Shown here one piece after another: positions 37,087 through 47,145 of a DNA stretch of 64,000 nucleotides. This stretch comes from Rattus norvegicus (taxonomy: Eukaryota; Chordata; Mammalia; Rodentia; Muridae): NCBI RefSeq assembly GCF_036323735.1, contig NC_086020.1:124549210-124613209 (forward strand). The letters are read 5' to 3'. The notes under the pieces are model-generated. The model did not search any database and was not told the origin of the DNA. It saw only the letters and a program-made list of their open reading frames with translations. The position numbers were made by a program, and so were the translations under genes. The first letter of the stretch is position 1; each line of letters starts with the position of its first letter.

Positions 37087-37262
37087 GACAAGAGATGGCT
37101 CAGTGGGTAAAGTGTTTGTATGAAACTCCAGAGACTCATATACCAGCACCCACAAAATGTTAAGTATGGTAGTATCATAATGCCAATGTTGGGGTGCAGG
37201 GAGAACCAACCAAGCTAGCAAAACAGCAAACAGTAGGCCCAGGCAGAGACCCTGTCTCTGAA
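37087..37262 (+). mobile_element. B4-type (ID-B1 fusion) SINE
   Basis: 'caagagatggctcagtgggtaaag' is a tRNA-derived head, 'ataccagcacccacaa' a degraded B-box region, and the right half ends in 'aggcagagaccctgtctctgaa', the 3' end of a B1-like monomer. The join of an ID-like left half and a B1-like right half defines B4. Confidence 0.62.
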
Positions 37263-37789
37263 CACGAAGGTATCAAAGCACTGAGGGAGACTTCACTGGT
37301 TTAGAGTCTATGAGAATCATCACCAAGCTAAATAGAAAAGCCAAACAAAATGTTTCCTGGAGATGTGGTTGCATTTAAATAACACTTTAGAAAACACAAA
37401 ATTATAGGACAGAAACCAGGTCAGTGGTTCTTCCAGGTTGGATTAAGGGAAGATAGTGAGGTGCTGTAGGACTTCATAGGAGTGATAGAAATACCTTACC
37501 ATGATTGTGTGGTGTTACCTTGTGGTAGACATTGGTAAAAATCATTGAAATTGTACACTTAAATTGGGGTCTCATTGTAAATTTCCCCATAATAAATATG
37601 ATTTGAATGAAAAGTAAAGCAAAGTAATATCTAAATTTTGTCTCCAAATTTCTGGAGTTGGAGTTACAGGGGATATGAGCCTCCCAAAAAGGATACTGGG
37701 AATGTACTCAGGCTTTCTACAAGAACAGCAGGAACTCTGAATGTGATGGCATTTATCAGATTCCATCTTTTCAAAATGGAATTATTAAA
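37263..37789. other. Unassigned noncoding DNA
   Basis: No hallmark is recognised between the B4 SINE and the next L1. Confidence 0.45.
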
Positions 37790-38716
37790 TATTTTTATTG
37801 GAATATTTTATTTACTTTTCAAATATTATTCCCTTTTCTGGTTTCCTAGACATAAGTCCCCTATCCCATCCTACTCCCCTTCTTTTATAAGGGTGTTCCC
37901 CTCTCCATTCACCCTCAACAACATTCCCTACACTGGGGGTACAAACTTGGCAGGACCAAGGGCTTCTCCTCCCATTGGTGCCCAACAAGGCCATTCTCTG
38001 CTACATATGCAGCTGGAGACATAGGTCAGTCCATGCATAGTCTTTGGGTAGTGGTTTAATCCCTGGGAGTTCTGGTTGGACAGCATTGTTGTTCTTATGG
38101 GGTTGCCAGCCCCTTCAGTTCTATTAATCCTTTCTCTAATTCCTCCAACCATGGTTCCGTTCTCAGTTCAATGGTTTGCTGCTAGAATTTATCTTTGTAT
38201 TTGACATGCTTTGGCTGTGTTTCTCAGGAGACATCTATATCTGGTTCCTGTCAGCATGCATTTCTTAGTTTCATCAATCTTTTCTAGTCTTGGTGAAGAT
38301 ATATATATATATATAAAGATATATATAATAATATTATATATATAATATATATATATAATATATATATATATATAAAATCTGTGGGGCAGGCTCTGAATGG
38401 CTGTTTCTTCAGTCTCTGCTCCAAACTTAGCCTCCATAACTCCTCGTATGAATATTTTTGTTCCCCCTTTTAAGAAGGAGTGGAGCATCCGCATTTTGGT
38501 CATTCTTCTTCTTGAACTTCATGTGGTCTGTGAATTGTGTCTTGAGTAATTCGAACTTTTGGTCTAATATCCACTTATCAATGAATGAATACCATGTACG
38601 TTTTTCTTTGATGGGGTTACCTCACTCAGAATGTTATTTTCTAGTTCAATCCATTTGTCTATGAATTTCATGAAGTCATTGCTTTAATAGCTGAGTAGTA
38701 TTCCATTATGTAGAAA
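37790..38716 (-). mobile_element. L1 3' end, 5'-truncated in ORF2 C-terminus
   Basis: The antisense 3'UTR begins with 'attttatttacttttcaaatatt', runs through a pyrimidine tract and 'cctacactgggggtacaaac', and reaches the ORF2 end at 'atccacttatcaatgaatg' (38570). About 150 bp of ORF2 remain before truncation near 38,716. A 78-bp TA array (38,298-38,375) sits where sister copies read 'ggctgtatatgtatggg'. Divergence exceeds that of L1-A. Confidence 0.88.
38298..38375. repeat. (TA)n array grown inside an L1 3'UTR
   Basis: An imperfect TA array lies between 'tctagtcttgg' and 'tgtggggcaggctctgaatgg'. Sister L1 copies at 39,830, 41,340 and 43,345 have only a short 'tatatgtatgg' between the same anchors, so the array expanded after insertion or in this lineage. 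Confidence 0.9.
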
Positions 38717-39284
38717 AAATGATATTCTCTATACATTTGAGGAACAGATTTGCCCTAAAATCATACATGTCTAAACTAAATTTCAAGGATAATACTTTAA
38801 AGTAAAACCAGTTCTGTTTATGAGCAAATGGCCAGAGTAAATTCAATTCTGAGGTATGATATGAAACTGATTGAACTCAGTGCCAATCAAAGCAGGTTAC
38901 TGTGAGCCTCATATACACTATTGACCTATAGAAGGCAAGTTTTGAAGGATGGACAGTTCGGGGGAGCCAGGTTCAGTGGGAGAGTATTTTGTATAGACGT
39001 AAGGATGACATAGATACCTCTATCAGAACACAGTCCATAACCTGACTGGTGGTGTATACAAGAAGTGTCAGGGTTTTTTTTTTTAAATATTAAATAATAT
39101 AACTTAATGTGATGCACCTGGACTATTGTGCTATGCATTTAAAGGAGTATATTATTGTGATACAAGAATACTGACTGAGTTAAATGAATATCTACATATT
39201 CTTACTTAATGGTATTCTTTGTCCACATTTCCTATTTGTTTTCAAGTCCTTTTCTGGTCATGTGGTTTCAGGTATTTTTTTCTT
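38717..39284. other. Unassigned AT-rich noncoding DNA
   Basis: Spacer between two L1 copies with no recognisable feature. Confidence 0.45.
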
Positions 39285-40639
39285 TTGTTCTTTTTTTCCC
39301 CATTTTTATTAAATTGGGTGTTTCATATTTACATTTCAAATATTAATCCCTTTCCAGGTTTCCATGCCAATATCCCCTAACCCCTCCCCCTCCCCTTCTA
39401 CATGAGTGTTCCCCTCCCAGTCCTCCCCCAATTACCGCCCTCCTCCCCAGAATCCCGTTCACTGGGGAACCAGCCTTGGCAGGACCAAGGGCTTCCACTT
39501 CCACTGGTGCCCTTACTAGGCTATTCATTGCTACCTTTGCAGTTGGAGCCCAGGGTCAGTCCATGTATAGTCTTTGGGTAGTGGCTTAGTCCCTGGAAGC
39601 TCTGGTTGCTTGGCATTGTTGTTCATATGAGATCACATGCCCCTTCAACTATTTCAGTCCTTTCTCTGATTCCTTCAACGGGGGTCCCGTTCTCAGTTCA
39701 GTGGTTTGCTGCTGGCATTCACCTATGTAGTTGCCATATTCTGGCCATGTCTCTCAGGAGAGATTGACATCCAGTTCCTGCCAGCCTGCACTTCTTTGCT
39801 TTTAATCCATCTTATCTAGTTTGTTGGCTGTATATGTATGGGCCACATGTGGGGCAGGCTCTGAATGGGTGTTCCTTCAGCCTCTGTTCTAAACTTTGCT
39901 TCTCTATCCACTCCCAAGGGTATTCTTCTTCCCCTTTCAAAGAAGGAGTGAAGCATCAGCATCTTGGTCATCCTTTTTGACTTCCATATGTTCTGAGCAT
40001 CTCGGTAATTCAATCATTTGGACTAATATCCACTTATCAATGAGTGCAATCCATGTGTGTTTTTCTTTGATTGGGTTACCTAATTCAGGTGATATTTTTC
40101 AGTTCAATCTATTTGCTTATGAATTTCATGAAGTCATTGTTTTTAATAGCTGTGTAGTACTCCATTCTGTAGATGTACCACATTTTCTGTATCCATTCCT
40201 CTGTTGAAGGGCATCTGGGTTTTTTCCAGCTTCTGGCTATTATAAATAAGGCTACTATGAACATAATGGAGCATGAGTCTTTGTTATATGTTGGACTATA
40301 TTTTGGGTATATGCCCAAGAAAGGTATAGCTGGGTCCTCAGGAAGTGCAATGCCCAAACTTCTGAGGAACCTCCAGACTGATTTCCAGAATAGTTGTATC
40401 AGTCTGCAATCCCACCAAAAATGGAGGAGTGTTTCTCTTTCTCCACATCCTCGCCAGCATTTGCTGTCACCTGAGATTTTGATCTTAGCCATTCTCACTG
40501 GTGTGAGGTGAAAGCTCAGGGTTGTTTTGATTTGCATTTCCCTTATGACTAAAGATGTTGAACATTTCTTTAGGTGCTTCTCAGCCATTCGGCATTCCTC
40601 AGCTGTGAATTCTTTGTTTAGCTCTGAACCCCATTTTTT
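39285..40639 (-). mobile_element. L1 3' part (L1-K), broken at ORF2 A-tract
   Basis: Complete antisense 3'UTR (A-rich tail complement near 39,285, pyrimidine tract 39,375-39,455, 'gccacatgtggggcaggctc' 39,841) followed by about 600 bp of ORF2 C-terminal code. The frame on the minus strand down to 40,109 includes the zinc-knuckle-like CWRGCGERETLLHFWWDC. The 5' side stops exactly at the ORF2 A-tract (TTTTTT at 40,634-40,639 on plus), the same nucleotide position at which L1-P is interrupted by L1-A. The last 258 bp (40,376-40,633) are unusually similar to L1-P. Confidence 0.9.
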
Positions 40640-40800
40640 CTTTTTCCCCATTGAATTATTTATTTATTCACTTTACATGCTGATTGCTGCCCCCTTCCTC
40701 CTGGTCCCTCACACACACAGTTCCTCTCCTACCCTCACCTCATCTCTCTGAGAGGTTGGAGGCCCCCATGGAAACCCCCTCAGCCTGCAAACATGCAGAT
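40640..40800 (-). mobile_element. Short Lx-like L1 3' fragment between L1-K and L1-P
   Basis: 'attatttatttattcactttacatgctgattg' followed by a C-rich tract, 'tctctgagaggttggaggccccc' and 'cctgcaaacatgcagatc' resembles the 3' end of the older L1 class also seen at 54.75 kb. It is about 160 bp long, abuts the ORF2 A-tract of L1-K on its left and the T10 tail complement of L1-P on its right. It is probably a separate truncated insertion into the A-tract. Confidence 0.55.
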
Positions 40801-41658
40801 CTTTTTTTTTTCATCTTTATTAACTTGAGTATTTCTTATTTACATTTCGGTTGTTATTCCACTTCCCGGTTTCCTGGCCAACATCCACCTAACCCATCCC
40901 CCTCCCCTTCCCTACGGGTGTTCCCCTCCCCATCCTCCCCCCATTAGCTCCCTCCCCCCAACAATCATGTTCACTGGGGTTCAGTCTTGGCAGGACCAAG
41001 GGCTTCCCCTTCCACTGGTGCTCTTACTAGGCTATTCATTGCTAAGTATGAAGTTGGAGACCAGGGTCAGTTCTTGTATAGTCTTTGGGTAGTGGCTTAT
41101 TAGTCTCTGGAAGCTCTGGTTGGTTGGCATTGTTGTTCATATGGGGTCTCAAGCCCCTTCAAGATCTTTCAGTCCTTTCTAAGGTTACTTCAATGGGGGT
41201 CCAGTTCTAAGTTCAGTGGTTTAATGATGGCATTCGCCTATGTATTTGCTGTATTCTGGCTGTGTCTCTCAGGAGAGATCTATATTCCTGTCGGCCTGCA
41301 CTTCTTTGCTTCATCCATCTTGTCTAGTTTGGTGGCTGTATATGTATGGGCCACATGTGGGGCAGGCTCTGAATGGGTGTTCCTTCAGCCTCTGTTCTAA
41401 ACTTTGCCTCCCTATTCCCTCCCAAGAGTATTCTTGTTCCCCTTTTAAAGAAGGAGTGAAGCATTCACATTTTATTCATCCTTCTTGAGTTTCATGTGTT
41501 CTGTGCATCTAGGGTAATTCAATCATTTGTGCTAATATCCACTTATCAATGAGTGCATACCATGTGTGTTTTTCTGTGATTGGGTTACCTCACTCAGGAT
41601 GATATTTTCCAGTCCCAACCATTTGCCTATGAATTTCAAAAGTCATTGTTTTTGATAG

Positions 41659-42310
41659 TGAAAAATAGAGTTTTAAATTAGCTCAAAACTCAGCCACAGG
41701 ATCTGACTCAGGAAGACAGCTTGTTAAAAATGCAGGAGAATTGGTTCAGAGTCAGTGACCTTCCTGCTTATCATGGAACTGAGTAATTGAGTAATGAGTT
41801 TTGTTCTGCCCCTGTGATGTTTGTTCAAGCCCCTCTGTGCCCTCCAGCCATTGTGTCCTGCAGAGAGTATTCCAGGAAACTGGAGGACAAGCCAAACCAG
41901 ATGTGTTTCAGATGCAGATGCCTCATCAACTCTGACAAATATTTACCCTAAAGGACAATCAGGATCTGTTCTCAGGAGAATGCTTGACCTTTCCCCTCAT
42001 TTAATCCCTAGAGTCTTAAGAACAGTCCTGTGACTTTGAGAGTTTCCCCTTGTGATATTTTTGGTATTTCCTTTTGACATCCCCCCATCTCCTGGAGCTT
42101 GTGACTTCTTCCTTTAAAAAGCCCTTCTCCCTGTCACTTGGGGTCGACACTTCTGTCTCCTGCTTGGGATACATGTCAGCCCGGAGATCTCCATAATAGA
42201 TCTTTGTAATAAACCTCGCCTTTAAGTATTACATCCAAAATGGTCTCTCTGTGTCTGGAGTCAGCAACTTCCTGAGACTTGAGTAAGGGTCTCCCTTCGG
42301 GGATCTTTCA
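41659..42310 (+). mobile_element. Solo LTR, class-I (gammaretrovirus-like) ERV
   Basis: The 652-bp insert begins TGAAAAATAGAG and ends GGGGATCTTTCA, so its ends are the inverted repeat TGAAA/TTTCA, resembling gammaretroviral LTR termini. It interrupts the L1-P ORF2 phrase 'tttgatag/ctgagtaat'. The flanks are ATAG on the left and ATAC on the right, a 4-bp target duplication with one later change, as expected for class I. Inside, TTTAAAAAG (about 42,113) is a TATA-like box and AATAAA (42,208-42,213) a poly(A) signal before a U5-like end. No gag, pol or env sequence adjoins it, so it is a recombined solo LTR. Confidence 0.85.
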
Positions 42311-42806
42311 ATACCTGAGTAATATTCCATTGTGAAGATGTACCACATTTTCTGTATCCATTCCTCTGTTGAAGGGCATCTGGGTTCTTTCCAGCTTCTG
42401 GCTATTATAAATAAGGCTGCTATGAATATAGTGGAACATGTGTCTTTGTTATATGTTGGGGCATCTTTTGGGTATATGCCCAAGGAAGGTATAACTGGGT
42501 CTTCAGGTAGTTCAATGTCCAATTTTCTGAGGAACCTCAAGACTGATTTCCAGAATAGTTGTATCAGTCTGCAATCCCACCAAAAATGAAGGAGTGTTTC
42601 TCTTTCTCCACATCCTCGCCAGCATTTGCTGTCACCTGAGATTTTGATCTTAGCCATTCTCACTGGTGTGAGGTGAAAGCTCAGGGTTGTTTTGATTTGC
42701 ATTTCCCTTATGACTAAAGATGTTGAACATTTCTTTAGGTGCTTCTCAGCCATTTGGCATTTCTCAGCTGTGAATTCTTTGTTTAGATCTGACCCCATTT
42801 TTTTTT

Positions 42807-45800
42807 CTTGAGTATTTCTTTTATTTTTTATTAACTTGAGTATTTCTTATATACATTTCGAGTGTTATTCCCTTTCCCGGTTTCCGGGCAAACATCCCCC
42901 TCCCCCCTCCCCTTCCTTAGGGTGTTCCCCTCCCAACCCTCCCCCCATTGCCGCCTTCCCCCCATAGACTAGTTCACTGGGGGTTCAGTCTTAGCAGGAC
43001 CCAGGGCTTTCCCTTCCACTGGTGCTCTTACTAGGATATTCATTGCTACCTATGGGGTCAGAGTCCAGGGTCAGTCCATGTATAGTCTTTAGGTAGTGGC
43101 TTAGTCCCTGGAAGCTCTGGTTGCTTGGCATTGTTGTACTTTTGGGGTCTCGAGCCCCTTTATGCTCTTCCAGTTCATTCTCTGATTTCTTCAATAGAGG
43201 ACCTATTCTCAGTTCAGTGGTTTGCTGCTGGCATTCGCCTCTGTATTTGCTGTATTCTGGCTGTGTCTCTCAGGAGCGATCTACATCCGGCTCCTGTCGG
43301 TCTGCACTTCTTTGCTTCATCCATCTTGTCTAATTGGGTGGCTGTATATGTATGGGCCACATGTGGGGCAGGCTCTGAATGGGTGTTCCTTAAGTCTCTG
43401 TTTTAATCTTTGCCTCTCCCTTCCCTGCCAATGGTATTCCTTTTCCTCATTTAAAGAAGGAGTGAAGCATTCACATTTTGATCATCCTTCTTGAGTTTCG
43501 TTTGTTCTAGGGATCTAGGGTAATTCAAGCATTTGGGCTAATAGCCACTTATCAATGAGTGCATACCATGTATGTCTTTCTGTGATTGGGTTAGCTCACT
43601 CAGGATGATATTTTCCAGTTCCAACCATTTGCCTACGAATTTCATAAACTCGTTGTTTTTGATAGCTGAGTAATATTCCATTGTGTAGATGTACCACATT
43701 TTCTGTATCCATTCCTCTGTTGAAGGGCATCTGGGTTCTTTCCATTTTCTGGCTATTATAAATAAGGCTGCAATGAACATAGTGGAGCACGTGTCTCTTT
43801 TATATGTTGAGGCATCTTTTGGGTATATGCCCAAGAGTGGTATAGCTGGATCCTCAGGCAGTTCAATGTCCAATTTTCTGAGGAACCTCCAGACTGATTT
43901 CCAGAATGGTTTTACCAGTCTGCAATCCCACCAACAATGGAGGAGTGTTCCTCTTCCTCCACATCCTCGCCAGCATCTGCTGTCACCTGAGTTTTTGATC
44001 TTAGCCATTCTCACTGGTGTGAGGTGAAATCTCAGGGTTGTTTTGATTTGCATTTCCCTTATGACTAAAGATGTTGAACATTTCTTTAGGTGTTTCTCAG
44101 CCATTCGGCATTCCTCAGCTGTGAATTCTTTGTTTAGCTCTGAACCCCATTTTTTAATAGGGTTATTTGTTTCCCTGCGGTCTAACTTCTTGATTTCTTT
44201 GTATATTTTGAATATAAGGCCTCTATCTGTTGTAGGATTGGTAAAGATCTTTTCCCAATCTGTTGGTTGCCGTTTTGTCCTAACCACAGTGTCCTTTGCC
44301 TTACAGAAGCTTTGCAGTTTTATGAGATCCCATTTGTCGATTCTTGATCTTAGAGCATAAGCCATTGGTGTTTTGTTCAGGAAATTTTTTCCAGTGCCCA
44401 TGTGTTCCAGATGTTTCCCTAGTTTTTCTTCTATTAGTTTGAGTGTGTCTGGTTTGATGTGGAGGTCCTTGATCAAATTGGACTTAAGCTTTGTACAGGG
44501 TGATAAGCATGGATCGATCTGCATTCTTGTACATGTTGCTCTCCAGTTGAACCAGCACCATTTGCTGAAAATGCTATCTTTTTTCCATTGGATGGTTTTG
44601 GCTCCTTTGTCAAAAATCAAGTGACCATAGGTGTGTGGGTTCATTTCTGGGTCTTCAATTCTATTCCATTGGTCTATCTGTCTGTCTCTGTACCAATACC
44701 ATGCAGTTTTTATCACTATTGCTCTGTAATACTGCTTGAGTTCAGGGATAGTGATTCCCCCTGAAGTCCTTTTATTGTTGAGGATAGCTTTAGCTATCCT
44801 GGGTTTTTTGTTATTCCAGATGATTTTGCAAATTGTTCTGTCTAACTCTTTGAAGAATTGGATTGGTATTTTGATGGGGATTGCATTGAATCTGTAGATT
44901 GCTTTTGGTAAAATGGCCATTTTTACTATATTAATCCTGCCAATCCATGAACATGGGAGATCTTTCCATCTTCGGAGGTCTTCTTCAATTTCTTTCCTCA
45001 GTGTCTTGAAGTTCTTATTGTACAGATCGTTTACTTGCTTGGTTAAAGTCACACCGAGGTACTTTATATTATTTGGGTCTATTATGAAGGGTGTCGTTTC
45101 CCTAATTTCTTTCTCGGCTTGTTTCTCTTTTGTATAGAGGAAGGCAACTGATTTATTTGAGTTAATTTTATACCCAGCCACTTTGCTGAAGTTGTTTATC
45201 AGCTTTAGTAGTTCTCTGGTGGAACTTTTGGGATCACTTAAATATACTGTCATGTCATCTGCAAATAGTGATATTTTGACCTCTTCTTTTCCGATCTGTA
45301 TCCCTTTGATCTCCTTTTGTTGTCTGATTGCTCTGGCTAGAACTTAAAGAACTATATTGAATAAGTAGGGAGAGAGTGGGCAGCCTTGTCTAGTCCCTGA
45401 TTTTAGTGGGATTGCTTCAAGTTTCTCTCCATTTAGTTTAATGTTAGCAACTGGTTTGCTGTATATGGCTTTTAGTATGTTTAGGTATGGGCCTTGAATT
45501 CCTATTCTTTCCAGGACTTTTATCATGAAGGGGTGTTGAATTTTGTCAAATGCTTTCTCAGCATCTAATGAAATGATCATGTGGTTCTGTTCTCTCAGTT
45601 TGTTTATATAATGGATCACGTTGATGGTTTTCCGTATATTAAACCATCCCTGCATGCCTGGGATGAAGCCTACTTGATCATGGTGGATGATTGTTTTGAT
45701 GTGCTCTTGAATTCGGTTTGCCAGAATTTTATTGAGTATTTTTGCGTCGATATTCATAAGGGAAATTGGTCTGAAGTTCTCTTTCTTTGTTGTGTCTTTG

Positions 45801-47145
45801 TGTGGTTTAGGTATAAGAGTAATTGTGGCTTTGTAGAAGGAATTCGGTAGGGCTCCATCTGTTTCAATTTTGTGGAATAGTTTGGATAATATTCGTATGA
45901 GGTCATCTATGAAGGTTTGATAGAATTCTGCACTAAACCTGTCTGGACCTGGGCTCTTTTTGGTTGGGAGACCTTTAATGACTGCTTCTATTTCCTTAGG
46001 AGTTATGGGGTTGTTTAACTGGTTTATCTGTTCCTGATTTAACTTCGATACCTGGTATCTATCTAGGAAATTGTCCATTTCCTGAAGATTTTCAAATTTT
46101 GTTTTATATAGGTTTTAATAGTAAGAGCTGATGATTTTTTGAATTTCCTCTGAATCTGTAGTTATGTCTCCCTTTTCATTTCTGATTTTGTTAATTTGGA
46201 CGCACTCTCTGTGTCCTCTCGTTAGTCTGGCTAAGGGTTCATCTATCTTGTTGATTTTCTCAAAGAACCAACTTTTGGTTCTGTTGATTCTTTCTATGGT
46301 CCTTTTTGTTTCTACTTGGTTGATTTCAGCTCTGAGTTTGATTATTTCCTGCCTTCTACTCCTCCTGGGTGTATTTGCTTCTTTTTGTTCTAGAGCTTTT
46401 AGGTGTGCTGTCAAGCTGCTGACATATGCTCTTTCCTGTTTCTTTCTGCAGGCACTCAGCGCTATGAGTTTTCCTCTTAGCACAGCTTTCATTGTGTCCC
46501 ATAAGTTTGAGTATGTTGTATCTTCATTTTCATTAAATTCTAAAAAGTTTTTAATTTCTTTCTTTATTTCTTCCTTGACCAGGTTATCATTGAGTAGAGC
46601 ATTGTTCAATTTCCACGTATATGTGGGCATTCTTCCCTTATTGTTATTGAAGACCAGTTTTAGGCCATGGTGGTCCGATAGCACGCATGGGATTATTTCT
46701 ATCTTTCTGTACCTGTTGAGGCCCGTTTTTTGACCAATTATATGGTCAATTTTGGAGAAAGTACCATGAGGAGCTGAGAAGAAGGTATATCCTTTTGCTT
46801 TAGGATAGAATGTTCTATAAATATCCGTTAAGTCCATTTGGCTCATGACTTCTCTTAGTCTGTCGACATCACTGTTTAATTTCTGTTTCCATGATCTGTC
46901 CATTGATGAGAGTGGGGTGTTGAAATCTCCCACTATTATTGTGTGAGGTGCAATGTGTGTTTTGAGCTTTAGTAAGGTTTCTTTTACGTATGTAGTTGCC
47001 CTTGTATTTGGGGCATAGATATTTAGGACTGAGAGTTCATCTTGGTGGATTTTTCCTTTGATGAATATGAAGTGTCCTTCCTTATTTTTTTGATGACTTT
47101 TAGTTGAAAATTGGATTTATTTGATATTATAATGGCTACTCCAGC
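42807..47145 (-). mobile_element. L1-A: younger 5'-truncated L1 nested in L1-P
   Basis: A 4.34-kb L1 with complete 3'UTR (42,830-43,537) and most of ORF2, truncated at the 5' side near ORF2 codon 80-100 ('aagctggagtagcc' in sense). It sits in the same orientation as its host, inside the ORF2 A-tract (sense TT|AAAAAATGG), and the only duplicated bases are T/A residues that merge with the tail. Its frames are long, so it is much younger than L1-P. The tail is odd: the 'cttgagtatttctt' block occurs twice (42,807-42,820 and 42,834-42,847). Confidence 0.92.
43538..47145 (-). pseudogene. L1-A ORF2, 5'-truncated, endonuclease-RT remnant
   Basis: L1 ORF2 encodes the endonuclease and reverse transcriptase for target-primed reverse transcription. 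Three long minus-strand frames remain. 46,115-46,933 carries the endonuclease part with GDFNTPLS and SDHH. 45,344-46,078 is the RT N-terminal part ending in SGTRQGCPLSPYLFNIVL. 43,538-45,253 starts at the FADD catalytic region and includes thumb, C-terminal domain and the Cys motif CWRGCGGRGTLLHCWWDC (CX3CX7HX4C). The frames are broken by an AAA-to-TAA stop near 46,115, a TAA at 45,344-45,346 just after the FNIVL motif, and a 1-bp loss in the A-run near 47,085. The N-terminal catalytic residues are missing through truncation, so no active product is expected. Confidence 0.93.

Noticed and set aside
46164..46733. Plus-strand 189-codon frame, with similar frames at 49,144, 52,084 and (minus) 61,677
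   Set aside because: It is the antisense shadow of L1 endonuclease/linker code. The same frame recurs at every ORF2 copy in the window.
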